Below are positions 19,474-28,743 of a stretch of DNA of 64,000 bases, piece by piece. This DNA is from an uncultured bacterium (GTDB taxonomy: Bacteria > Verrucomicrobiota > Verrucomicrobiia > Verrucomicrobiales > V1-33): the NCBI GenBank assembly GCA_903954065.1, contig CAJBME010000177.1:17622-81621 (forward strand), written 5' to 3'. The notes under the pieces were generated by a model. It did not search any database. It had not been told where the DNA came from and worked only from the letters and a program-made list of their open reading frames with translations. The position numbers and the translations under genes are program-made. Positions within the stretch are counted from its first letter, which is position 1; each line of letters begins with the position of its first letter.

Positions 19474-19763
19474 GCCCCCGGCGGTTCACATCCCCGTGAG
19501 ACCAGCGGCGACGTCATGACTGGTGTTTTTTTGTCCATACTTCCACGATTGACCCGTCATCGAATCTCCCAAAGGCGACGCCCAAGCCACTTGACCGGAG
19601 CTCCGGCGACGACCAGATGCACAGAATCCGCGTGATTATTGACTCGCTCGCCGACTGCTTTTGATTAGCCGTTTCCCATCATGACTTGTTTTTTTGACAA
19701 CTGTTTAGAACTAGCTGACCGGGTCATCCTGGGATCTGGCCCCCTCTCCTTGCCTCGACTGTC

Positions 19764-21041
19764 ATGACTCGAGTGGCCATCATAGGATCCGGCATCGCGG
19801 GGCTGGGCTGCGCGCATTTCCTCCACGCCCGCGTGGATTTGACGATTTACGAGGCCAGTACGCGTGTCGGCGGACACACTCACACCATCACGGTGGATGA
19901 GGATGGAAAGACGGTGCCCATCGACACCGGCTTCATGGTTTTTAATCATGAAACATATCCGAATCTGACCCGGCTTTTTCGCGAATTGGGGGTCGAGACG
20001 AAAAAGACAGATATGTCATTCAGCGTGCAGCACGCACCGACCGGCCTGGAGTTTAACGGCGGCAGCTTGAATCTGCTTTTTGGTCAGCGGCGCAACCTAC
20101 TGCGACCGCGGCACTGGCGGCTACTGACGGCCATCAACCGGTTTAACACAGAAGCTGTGCCCGCGCTGACCGACCCTCGCTGGGAAGACATGACCCTGCA
20201 GGAATACGTGGAGGCGCGCGGGTATGGACAGGACATGATGGACCACTATCTGGTGCCGATGAGCAGCGCCGTCTGGAGCACGCCCCCTGAAAAAATGGCG
20301 GATTTTCCAGCCCTGACGCTGCTGCGATTCTGGCACAATCATGGATTCCTCGGACTCAGCACCCAGCATCAATGGTGGACGGTGCATGGCGGCTCACGCC
20401 AGTATGTTGACCGGATGATTCCGCCGTTTCGCGACCGGCTGCATACCGGCCGCGGGGCGGTCGAGGTCCGGCGGCCGGCGGGCGGCCGGGTCGAAGTGCG
20501 GGCCAGCGACGGCTCGACGGAGAGTTTTGACAAAGTCATTCTCGCCTGCCATGGCGATCAGGCGTTGCGCCTGTTGGCGGACCCGACCGCGATGGAAGCG
20601 CGCCTACTCCGCGAATTTGCCTACCAACCGAATACGGCCACCGTGCACACTGACACCAGTGTCATGCCTCGCACCCGACGGTGCTGGGCATCATGGAATT
20701 ACCGCATCCTCAACGGCGCCGACGGCTCGATCCTCCCGGAGACGCACTACTGGATGAATCGTCTACAGGACGTCTCCCGCCATCAGCAGTATTTTGTGTC
20801 GCTCAACTGCCGCGGCCGCATCGCCCCCGAGAAGGTGCTGCGCGAAATCGATTACGAACACCCGCTTTTCACGCGCGGAGCGATCCGTGCGCAGCAGGAA
20901 CTCCCCCAACTCAACAGGCTGGCCCCAGACCAGACGACGTATTACGCGGGGGCGTGGTTCAAATTCGGATTTCACGAAGATGGTTTTACGAGTGCGCTCG
21001 AGTGCGTGCGTGCACTCACGGGGGAGGAAATATGGACGTAA
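19764..21041 (+). CDS. FAD/NAD(P)-dependent oxidoreductase (amine-oxidase-like)
   Basis: VAIIGSGIAGLGCAHFLHARVDLTIYEASTRVGGHTHTITVDEDGKTVPIDTGFMVFNHETYPNL; Rossmann GxGxxG. Confidence 0.93.
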   Translation: MTRVAIIGSGIAGLGCAHFLHARVDLTIYEASTRVGGHTHTITVDEDGKTVPIDTGFMVFNHETYPNLTRLFRELGVETKKTDMSFSVQHAPTGLEFNGGSLNLLFGQRRNLLRPRHWRLLTAINRFNTEAVPALTDPRWEDMTLQEYVEARGYGQDMMDHYLVPMSSAVWSTPPEKMADFPALTLLRFWHNHGFLGLSTQHQWWTVHGGSRQYVDRMIPPFRDRLHTGRGAVEVRRPAGGRVEVRASDGSTESFDKVILACHGDQALRLLADPTAMEARLLREFAYQPNTATVHTDTSVMPRTRRCWASWNYRILNGADGSILPETHYWMNRLQDVSRHQQYFVSLNCRGRIAPEKVLREIDYEHPLFTRGAIRAQQELPQLNRLAPDQTTYYAGAWFKFGFHEDGFTSALECVRALTGEEIWT

Positions 21042-21928
21042 CCGAACCGGCCACCGCCTTCGTGAAGCCGTCTGGCGTTGACGGCAGAGGCGGCGTGCCC
21101 CCGGCGGGCGCCCTCCGTTCCGCACTCTATGAATGTGTGGTGAGCCATCACCGACTGAAACCAAAACCTCACTCGTTCAGCCATCATATTTTCATGCTGG
21201 CGCTTGATCTTGATGAAATCGACAAGGTGGCGTCCAGCGTTTGGGGGTTTTCGCACAACCGTCGCAACGCCTATGAATTTCGGGATCGTGACCACCTGAC
21301 GTTGCCGGACCATGAATCGGCATCGGTAAAGGAAAACCTACTCGCTTGGATAGCGGAGCAGGAAACCGGGGCGGTGCTGAATCTGGCGGCGGTGCGGGTC
21401 ACCCTGCTCACGCTGCCGCGCGTCTTCGGCCACATCTTTAATCCCGTCTCGTTTTATTTTGTGCATGACCGCGATACGGACACTCCGCTGTGCGCCGTGG
21501 TCCAAGTCGGGAACACCTTTGGCGAAATGAAGCCGTACTTGCTGCGGGCGCCGGAAGCAGATGGATCATTCCGCCGCACGACCCCAAAACATTTTTATGT
21601 CTCGCCCTTTTCCGGGCTCGAGCTGTCATTTGCGTTCAATCTCAAGGTACCGTCCGCCGACCTTGAAATCCACATTGACGACCACGACGAGGGACAACCG
21701 GTCCTGCTCAGCAAGCTGACGGGGCGGCGTCGGGAATTGTCCACCGCGCGCCTGTGGGGAGCCACTCTCAAGTGCCCGCTGGTCACGCTCAAAGTCATCA
21801 CCCTAATTCACTGGCATGCCTTGTTGCTCTGGCTCAAGCGTCTGCCTTGGCACGCCAAAGCCGCACAACCGGCGCTGCAACGGGATGTATTCAATCCCCA
21901 TGTCTCCCTGTCTGGAAAGAAACCATGA
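21032..21928 (+). CDS. DUF1365 domain-containing protein
   Basis: YECVVSHHRLKPKPHSFSHHIFMLALDLDEI...FGHIFNPVSFYFVHD...TPKHFYVSPFSGLELSFAFNL. Confidence 0.92.
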   Translation: MDVTEPATAFVKPSGVDGRGGVPPAGALRSALYECVVSHHRLKPKPHSFSHHIFMLALDLDEIDKVASSVWGFSHNRRNAYEFRDRDHLTLPDHESASVKENLLAWIAEQETGAVLNLAAVRVTLLTLPRVFGHIFNPVSFYFVHDRDTDTPLCAVVQVGNTFGEMKPYLLRAPEADGSFRRTTPKHFYVSPFSGLELSFAFNLKVPSADLEIHIDDHDEGQPVLLSKLTGRRRELSTARLWGATLKCPLVTLKVITLIHWHALLLWLKRLPWHAKAAQPALQRDVFNPHVSLSGKKP

Positions 21929-23217
21929 ATGAATCGACCGCCACCGTGACCACTGCCGCCGCCATGACCGGCGATGCAGCGGGATTTCACCAGCGCCACG
22001 CCCTGCGCGCCCTGAGCCGCATGACAGCCGGGTGCCTCCGCTTGGAAATGCCCGACGGCACGCCCCGCCTCATCGGCACTCCAGGCAGCGAAGTGAGCGC
22101 CACCATCCGCGTCCGCCATCCGGCATTTTTTCAAAAAATCGTCCTCTTCGGGGACGTCGGGTTCGGCGAAAGTTATGTCGATGGCGACTGGGATACGGAC
22201 AGCATCGAACGCGTCATCGCTTGGGCGATCCACAACTTGGAAAATACCGCCGCGCTCAGCGGCTCGAAAATTCGTTCGCTCTCACTGAACATGCTGCGCA
22301 GCTGGAACCGGGCCCAGCACCTACTGCGGCCAAACAGCAAATCCACCGCACGGCGGAATATCGCGGAACATTACGATCTCGGAAACGAATTCTACGCGTT
22401 GTGGCTGGACCCGACGATGACGTATTCGAGCGCACTCTTCGCCTCACCTCAGCATTCCCTGCAGGACGCGCAGGAGGCCAAGTACGAGGCGCTCTGTCAG
22501 GAACTGAAGCTTCATCCCGGCGATCATCTGCTGGAAATCGGGACCGGCTGGGGAGGATTTGCTTGTCATGCTGCTCGGCACCACGGATGCCGGGTCACCA
22601 CGGTCACCATCTCGCAGCGGCAATTTGATTTTGCCCGTGACCGCATTGCCCGCGAAGGGCTGGCTGACCGCATTGACCTGCGCCTGCAAGACTACCGTGA
22701 TATCGACGGCACGTATGACAAAATCGCTTCTATCGAGATGATGGAAGCGCTCGGCGACCGGTATCTCGAGACGTTTTTCGCCAAGATCCACGAAGTTCTG
22801 GCCCCGCATGGACTCGTGGCGCTGCAGTACATCACCGTCCCGGACGCCCGCCATGCCCAGATGAAGCGCGGGGTCGACTGGATCCAAAAGCACATTTTCC
22901 CGGGCTCGCTGTTGCTCAGTCTGGGGCGGGTCAATCAGGCGCTGCATCAGACGGGTGATTTGTTTTTGCATCGGTTGAGCGACCTTGGGCTCGACTATGC
23001 GCGCACGCTTCGCGAGTGGCATACGACGTTTAACGCCAAGATGGAAGACGTCAGGGCGCTGGGATTTGACGACCGTTTTATTCGGAAGTGGAACTATTAC
23101 CTTCAGTATTGCGAAGCGGCCTTTGCCATGCGCAACATCAGTGTGGTTCACGCCACCTACACCCGCCCCAACAACCCGTTATTGCGGGCCCGGGCCTGCC
23201 CGCCACCTGCGCCATGA
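21925..23217 (+). CDS. Cyclopropane-fatty-acyl-phospholipid synthase family protein
   Basis: GESYVDGDWDTDSIERVIAWAI...NIAEHYDLGNEFYALWLDPTMTYSSALF...LLEIGTGWGGFACHAA...SIEMMEALGDRYLETFF. Confidence 0.94.
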   Translation: MNESTATVTTAAAMTGDAAGFHQRHALRALSRMTAGCLRLEMPDGTPRLIGTPGSEVSATIRVRHPAFFQKIVLFGDVGFGESYVDGDWDTDSIERVIAWAIHNLENTAALSGSKIRSLSLNMLRSWNRAQHLLRPNSKSTARRNIAEHYDLGNEFYALWLDPTMTYSSALFASPQHSLQDAQEAKYEALCQELKLHPGDHLLEIGTGWGGFACHAARHHGCRVTTVTISQRQFDFARDRIAREGLADRIDLRLQDYRDIDGTYDKIASIEMMEALGDRYLETFFAKIHEVLAPHGLVALQYITVPDARHAQMKRGVDWIQKHIFPGSLLLSLGRVNQALHQTGDLFLHRLSDLGLDYARTLREWHTTFNAKMEDVRALGFDDRFIRKWNYYLQYCEAAFAMRNISVVHATYTRPNNPLLRARACPPPAP

Positions 23218-23546
23218 TCCAGATCCTGCGTTTCATTTTCATTGGGTTTCTCGCGGCCATTCTAGGCACCACCATCTGGGCTGGGTCCGTCGTCGCCCTG
23301 TGGGATACCCCCCGAGAAGTAGCCACTCACCCGTGGTTCATCGCCACCCTCGTCGATACATATCTGGCATTTTTCACGTTCTGGCTGTGGGTAGCGTACA
23401 AGGAAACCGGGTGGATCTCGCGACTGGCGTGGCTGGTCGCCATCCTATTTCTCGGCAATATTGCCATGGCCATCTACGTGCTCATCAAGTTATTCCGACT
23501 GCCGGCGGACGCCCCGCTAGAAAAGCTGCTGTTGCGCCAATCATGA
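23214..23546 (+). CDS. DUF1475-like small membrane protein
   Basis: 110 aa, three hydrophobic segments; IGFLAAILGTTIWAGSVVALWD...WFIATLVDTYLAFFTFWLWVAYKET. Confidence 0.8.
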   Translation: MIQILRFIFIGFLAAILGTTIWAGSVVALWDTPREVATHPWFIATLVDTYLAFFTFWLWVAYKETGWISRLAWLVAILFLGNIAMAIYVLIKLFRLPADAPLEKLLLRQS

Positions 23547-24121
23547 AGGCCTCACCCTCCACAGCGGTAGAGGCCGCGGCCAAGATGAGCGCCTGGGAGG
23601 ACGAGCTGGCCTGCCCCGCGACCGCCCGCGACTCGCTGCGAAAACGGTGTGCCCGCGTCTGGAACCGCCGGGTGGCGGCGCCGGTCATGGCCCAGCTGCA
23701 ACAGGGAGTGACTCCGGAAAAACTCGCGCTCACGGCGGCCCTTGGCTTAGTTCTCGGCTGTTGCCCGATCCTTGGCAGCGCCACTGTCCTTTGCGGACTG
23801 GCCGCGGTCGTTTTGCGCCTCAATCAACCCGTCATCCAGCTCGTCAACTACGCCGCCGGGCCGCTGCAACTGGCGTTGCTCATCCCACACTACCGGGCCG
23901 GCGAATGGTTGTTTCAGACATCGCCAGTACCACTTTCGATCCCTCTACTATTCGAGAGGTTTTCTGCAGATACGGCGTCATTTTTTCGTGATTACGGACT
24001 GCTGGCGCTGCAGGGAGTGGCGGTCTGGAGCCTGCTCGCGGCGGTCGCGGCCCCGGTTGTTTATTTTCTGGTGCGCCCCCCGTTGCGCGTCCTCGCGCGG
24101 GGATTGGCGCGTTTACCCTAA
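23543..24121 (+). CDS. DUF2062-like membrane protein
   Basis: GVTPEKLALTAALGLVLGCCPILGSATVLCGLAAVVLRLNQPVIQLVNYAAGPLQLALLIPHYRAGEWLF. Confidence 0.8.
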   Translation: MKASPSTAVEAAAKMSAWEDELACPATARDSLRKRCARVWNRRVAAPVMAQLQQGVTPEKLALTAALGLVLGCCPILGSATVLCGLAAVVLRLNQPVIQLVNYAAGPLQLALLIPHYRAGEWLFQTSPVPLSIPLLFERFSADTASFFRDYGLLALQGVAVWSLLAAVAAPVVYFLVRPPLRVLARGLARLP

Positions 24122-24909
24122 TGTCGTCCATGCTCACCCTGCTTGCTACTGGCACCGCCATTTCGTGCCTCTTATTTTTCATCGTGTGGACGGTGTGCGT
24201 CCGGGTGAAAAACTATGGTTTTCTAGATGTGGCGTGGAGTTATGCGGTGGCGGTACTCGCTCCGCTGTATGCGGTGGCGGGACCGGGCGCACCACTTCGC
24301 ACCTGGCTAGTCGCGGCCGTGGGCATGGCTTGGAGCCTGCGGCTGGGCACGTATTTGTTGCGCCGCGTGCTCAGCCATCACCCACAGGAAGACCCGCGCT
24401 ACGAAACCCTGAGAACCCGCTGGCCCGGTCCCTGGATGTTTCTTGCCTTCTTCCAACTGCAGGCCGTCATCGCCGTGATTTTTTCGATCCCTTTCCTCCT
24501 GGTCGCCTTCAAGACAGACCCAAAGCTTGACTGGGTGGAAATCATCGGACTGGCGGTAGCCGTGCTCTCATTGGCGGGCGAATCCGTGGCGGACGCGCAG
24601 ATGAAACGCTTTAAGGCCGATCCTGCCAACCGTGGCGGCGTCTGCGCGACCGGGCTATGGCGCTATTCCCGGCATCCGAATTATTTTTTCGAAAGCATGG
24701 TCTGGTGGGGGTTTTTTCTGGTGGCCCTTGGTTCGCCCATGGGATGGATGACGGTGGCATGTCCGCTGCTCATGCTGTATTTCCTTCTGAAAGTCACGGG
24801 AGTTGAGCTGACTGAAGCCCACTCACTCCGGACCAGAGGCGACGCCTACCGCCGCTACCAGCGCTCCACCAGCGCCTTCGTCCCATGGTTTCCCAAGAAT
24901 TCCGCATGA
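24121..24909 (+). CDS. DUF1295 / steroid 5-alpha-reductase-like membrane protein
   Basis: FLDVAWSYAVAVLAPLYAV...VCATGLWRYSRHPNYFFESMVWWGFFLVALGS...LLMLYFLLKVTGVELTE. Confidence 0.92.
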   Translation: MSSMLTLLATGTAISCLLFFIVWTVCVRVKNYGFLDVAWSYAVAVLAPLYAVAGPGAPLRTWLVAAVGMAWSLRLGTYLLRRVLSHHPQEDPRYETLRTRWPGPWMFLAFFQLQAVIAVIFSIPFLLVAFKTDPKLDWVEIIGLAVAVLSLAGESVADAQMKRFKADPANRGGVCATGLWRYSRHPNYFFESMVWWGFFLVALGSPMGWMTVACPLLMLYFLLKVTGVELTEAHSLRTRGDAYRRYQRSTSAFVPWFPKNSA

Positions 24910-25937
24910 TCAATCCAGACCATCTTCTCGAAACCAACCTCGTGCCCGACGCGCTGATCCGGGCGGGCATCCGCAGACTGCTGGCCAGTACCCTGCGCGA
25001 GAAATCACACCCCGGCGTGGAAGCCCAACGAGCCGCACTGCTCCAGTACGTCGCCGACTTGAAAAAACGCGGCATCGCCGAACAAACGCAGGCCGCCAAT
25101 GAACAACACTACGAGGTGCCCACCCGCTTCTACCAGCTGTGCCTCGGCCGCCGCCTGAAATACTCCAGCGGTCTGTGGGACGACAGCGTGACCACCCTCG
25201 ATGAAGCCGAAGAACGCATGCTCGCCCTCACCTGCGAACGAGCCGGCCTCGCCAACGGTCAGCAAATTCTCGAACTCGGCTGCGGCTGGGGATCACTCTC
25301 GCTTTGGATGGCCGAACACTTTCCCGGCGCCCGCATCACCGCCGTCTCCAACTCGCGCACCCAGAAGCAACACATCGACGCCATGGCCGCCGCCCGCGGA
25401 TTGACCAATCTCGAAATCATCACCCAGGACATGAATGTGTTCACGATCGACCGCCAATTCGATCGGGTCGTCAGCGTGGAAATGTTCGAGCACATGAAAA
25501 ACTACCAGCTGTTGCTGCGCAAGGTGGCCGGCTGGCTGGTCCCAGGAGGTCGGCTTTTTGTGCATATTTTCACCCACCGGGAACTGGCATACCACTATGA
25601 AGATAAAGGGCCGGACGATTGGATGACGCGGTACTTTTTCGCGGGTGGACAAATGCCCAGCGACGACCTTCTACTGTATTTCCAGGATGACCTGCGCATT
25701 GAAAACCACTGGTGCGTCAGCGGCACGCATTACCAGCGAACCGCGGAAGCATGGCTGGAAAACATGGACGCGAACAAAGCGGAAATCTGGCCGCTTTTCG
25801 AAAAAACATACGGCCCAGATCAAGCCCGCAAGTGGTGGGTGTACTGGAGAGTTTTCTACATGGCGTGCGCAGAATTGTGGGGGTACGATAAAGGCAATCA
25901 ATGGCATGTTTCACATTATCGTTTTCAAAAACCCTGA
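24906..25937 (+). CDS. SAM-dependent methyltransferase, CFA synthase / coclaurine N-methyltransferase-like
   Basis: HYEVPTRFYQLCLGRRLKYSSGLWDDSVTTLDEAEERML...LELGCGWGSLSLWMAEHFPG..DWMTRYFFAGGQMPSDDLLLYFQDDLRIENHWCVSGTHYQRTAEAWLENMD. Confidence 0.92.
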   Translation: MINPDHLLETNLVPDALIRAGIRRLLASTLREKSHPGVEAQRAALLQYVADLKKRGIAEQTQAANEQHYEVPTRFYQLCLGRRLKYSSGLWDDSVTTLDEAEERMLALTCERAGLANGQQILELGCGWGSLSLWMAEHFPGARITAVSNSRTQKQHIDAMAAARGLTNLEIITQDMNVFTIDRQFDRVVSVEMFEHMKNYQLLLRKVAGWLVPGGRLFVHIFTHRELAYHYEDKGPDDWMTRYFFAGGQMPSDDLLLYFQDDLRIENHWCVSGTHYQRTAEAWLENMDANKAEIWPLFEKTYGPDQARKWWVYWRVFYMACAELWGYDKGNQWHVSHYRFQKP

Positions 25938-26797
25938 TGTCAGGCCTCCGTATTCCGGGACTGGGCGTGGTCCTTTCCAGTTTGATCATGCTGACCGGAT
26001 GCAGCTCCCTCGTCCGTCAAGGACGTGACGCTGTCGGGCTGGGCCCGAAAAACGAGGTCGTGCAGCGAAACCTCACCTACGTGCAGCGACCCGAGGGCGA
26101 CCTGAAACTCGATTTGTACGTACCGAAATCATCGCAGGCCATGCCAGTGGTGGTTTGGTTTCACGGCGGCCTCTGGAGATATGGCACCAAGGAGTTTAAT
26201 TTTCATTTACGTGACCTGACCCAACAAGGATTCGCGGTGGCCACGGTCCAATATCGGAAGATTGGAGAGGCTCCATGGCCTGCGGCGCTGAACGATGCGG
26301 AGGCGGGATTTTCGTGGCTGAAGGAAAATGCCCGGCAATACGGACTCGATCCGGACCGCATGTTTCTCGCGGGCGAGTCAGCTGGCGGGCATGTAGCGGC
26401 GCTGCTTGCGAGCGAATTGGGCCGCAGCCGGGTCCGCGCGCTGTGCTTGCTTTATGCCCCGACGGACATGGATGCTTTGTGGGCCAAGTACAAAGATTTT
26501 AGCCCGTCCAACCAGCTCTTTATCGAATTCTTTGGCACCGACCAAGCTCGCGCCGGAGACGTCATTCATCAGGCTAGCCCGCTCCGGCGCGTCACCCGCC
26601 GCATGCCGCCCACTCTGATGTACCATGGCGAACACGACTGGATGGTCCCGCTGTCTCAAAGTCAGGCCCTCGCCACCCGGCTCGAACAACTCGGGGTCGA
26701 GACGAAGCTGGTCGTCGTCAACGGCCAGAATCATGCTTTCCCATTGACGACCGCCCAGATGGCCGGCGTAGCGACCTTCTTCCGCGCCCATTTGTAA
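25937..26797 (+). CDS. Alpha/beta-hydrolase (esterase/lipase) lipoprotein
   Basis: Lipobox-like IMLTGC; VVVWFHGGLWRYG...DPDRMFLAGESAGGHVAALLASELG; GxSxG nucleophile. Confidence 0.9.
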   Translation: MSGLRIPGLGVVLSSLIMLTGCSSLVRQGRDAVGLGPKNEVVQRNLTYVQRPEGDLKLDLYVPKSSQAMPVVVWFHGGLWRYGTKEFNFHLRDLTQQGFAVATVQYRKIGEAPWPAALNDAEAGFSWLKENARQYGLDPDRMFLAGESAGGHVAALLASELGRSRVRALCLLYAPTDMDALWAKYKDFSPSNQLFIEFFGTDQARAGDVIHQASPLRRVTRRMPPTLMYHGEHDWMVPLSQSQALATRLEQLGVETKLVVVNGQNHAFPLTTAQMAGVATFFRAHL

Positions 26798-26814
26798 CAA
26801 ATTTTCCGCCCTTC

Positions 26815-27570
26815 ATGCGCCAGAGTGTTTTTATCTTAGCGGTGTTCATCGCCCTTGGCCTCCCCTGCCGAGCGTGGGCTGATCTGAGCCTGTTATTGCG
26901 TCAGGGCGATAGGCTGGATGAGCAGCGCCGCACGGCCGAAGCCTTGGCTGTCTACCGTCAGGCGGAGCAACTCAATCCAAACCAATCGGACATCCTTCAC
27001 CGCATTTCCAAACAACTCGGAGAATCCATCCAGGACACCGCGGATACAGCCCGGAAAAAAGCGCTGGCCGAACAGGCGTTTCAATACGCCCAGCGAGCCG
27101 TCACCGCCGACCCGGAAAGTTCCAACGCCCACATCTCGCTGGCCATCTGCTATGGACTACTCACTCCTTATCAAGGGAGTAAAGAGAAAATCGAAACCTC
27201 CAAACGAATCAAAACCCATGCGGACCGCGCCATCGCCCTCGATGCCACCAATGAAATCGCTCATTATGTGATGGGGGCGTGGCATCACGGGCTGGCCAGC
27301 TTGAATCCGATACTCGCCGGGGTAGCCCGCGTCATCTACGGGGCGCTGCCGCCAGCCTCCAACCTTGAAGCCATCGCTTCATTCCAGCGGGCCTTGGCCT
27401 TAAACCCGCATCGCGCCGCGACTTGGCTCGGACTCGGTCATGCCCTGGCCGAAGAAGGGAAAAAAGACCAAGCCCAACAAGCACTGGAAAAAGCCATCGC
27501 CCTGCCCGTCCGGTACAAAGACGACCCCGAAACAAAGGCCAAAGCCCGTCTCGCTCTGGCCGACCTTTGA
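26815..27570 (+). CDS. Secreted TPR protein (RMDN-like)
   Basis: Signal peptide; tandem TPRs with SKEKIETSKRIKTHADRAIALDATNEIAHYVMGAWHHGLA pattern. Confidence 0.78.
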   Translation: MRQSVFILAVFIALGLPCRAWADLSLLLRQGDRLDEQRRTAEALAVYRQAEQLNPNQSDILHRISKQLGESIQDTADTARKKALAEQAFQYAQRAVTADPESSNAHISLAICYGLLTPYQGSKEKIETSKRIKTHADRAIALDATNEIAHYVMGAWHHGLASLNPILAGVARVIYGALPPASNLEAIASFQRALALNPHRAATWLGLGHALAEEGKKDQAQQALEKAIALPVRYKDDPETKAKARLALADL

Positions 27571-27626
27571 CAAAAACCATAGTCTCTGCTATGTAGCAGA
27601 ATGCCGCAAGTGAGCCAGCCAAAGAG

Positions 27627-28649
27627 ATGATTACTTTCCACCCCCTCCGCTCTGCATCCACCTGGTTCGCGCTGTGCCTGCTGGCCGCGGGTTTTTTCGC
27701 CCCCGCATCCCGGGGCGAGGAACCGTCGCTGCGGGAGCCTGATCTGGCCATTGGACTTGACGTGACCGAGGTGCGCACGGGCCACCTTGAGGTCAATGCT
27801 CGCGCCGAAAGGCAATCGCTGGCGGCTCCAGTGGCCGTCACTATTCAGAATCGCAGCAGCAAAACGATCACGACCTCCGCCGAGATTACCGGCCGGGACC
27901 GGGCCAGCGCCACCGCCGAACTGGTCAAAACCGAGGACTCGCCCAACGGCCAGATTCTCCACCTCCAAGTGCTAGGACACAGCCCGACATTCGACGACAG
28001 CGAGGTGCTCCTGACCATCACCTTGAAGGAGGGCGACACCGTCAGAGCCACCAAGTCGCTACCAGTCAAAGTATGCGTACCAACCCTGCTCAAACTACAG
28101 GGAGAAGTGCTTTATGAGGGCCCAGCCCAGCCAGGACTGGTCAATCGCGCCCTCAATATGCGAACGGTGCCCAAAGCCGCCGTCTCTCACCCCGAGGCTC
28201 GTCTTGCCTCCATGTGCCTCCACGACATCACCCTCACCGTGCTCGATCAATACGGAGACCCGCTGCCCGCCATCTATGACAAAGCCCCGGTCTGGGCCGC
28301 CCTCGGGAAAAGCGACTACGAAACAACCAATCGCACGCTGCGGGAAAACTCCACATTTCTCGACAGCATCGGGTTCTGGCAGTTCGTCGGCGGCGTCAGC
28401 AACATGACCATCGACCCCGACCGGGCCGAGGTTCAAAAATTCCTCAGCTCCCCTCCCCCGCCGTGCACCGACAAGCAGTACGCTGCCTACGAGCCATTGA
28501 TCGTTCAATATCAAGTCGGTGGATACCCGGTAGGATCCTACCAGCGTCAGGTCACCCTCAAGGATAGCGGTGACGATCACCAGCCCATCATGAAAATCAT
28601 CTTCCATCCGGTCAGCGAGCCGACTGAACCAGGTCCCCTTCCTCGATAG
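27627..28649 (+). CDS. Secreted hypothetical protein
   Basis: 340 aa with signal peptide; no family recognised. Confidence 0.65.
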   Translation: MITFHPLRSASTWFALCLLAAGFFAPASRGEEPSLREPDLAIGLDVTEVRTGHLEVNARAERQSLAAPVAVTIQNRSSKTITTSAEITGRDRASATAELVKTEDSPNGQILHLQVLGHSPTFDDSEVLLTITLKEGDTVRATKSLPVKVCVPTLLKLQGEVLYEGPAQPGLVNRALNMRTVPKAAVSHPEARLASMCLHDITLTVLDQYGDPLPAIYDKAPVWAALGKSDYETTNRTLRENSTFLDSIGFWQFVGGVSNMTIDPDRAEVQKFLSSPPPPCTDKQYAAYEPLIVQYQVGGYPVGSYQRQVTLKDSGDDHQPIMKIIFHPVSEPTEPGPLPR

Positions 28650-28743
28650 ATTTTTTCCCGCCCGCTGGTTTTTGTCATCATCCCGTTTTCCAACACCGCG
28701 CCGACACGCACCGCACGGATTCATTTCAGCACTTCCTCGATTC

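Noticed and set aside
19694-19699. TTGACA as a sigma70 -35 box for the lipid operon
   Set aside because: No acceptable -10 hexamer at 16-18 nt spacing.
20681-21928. 415-aa ORF starting inside the FAD oxidoreductase
   Set aside because: Only the part from 21032 is real (DUF1365); the upstream extension is out-of-frame overlap with the oxidoreductase.
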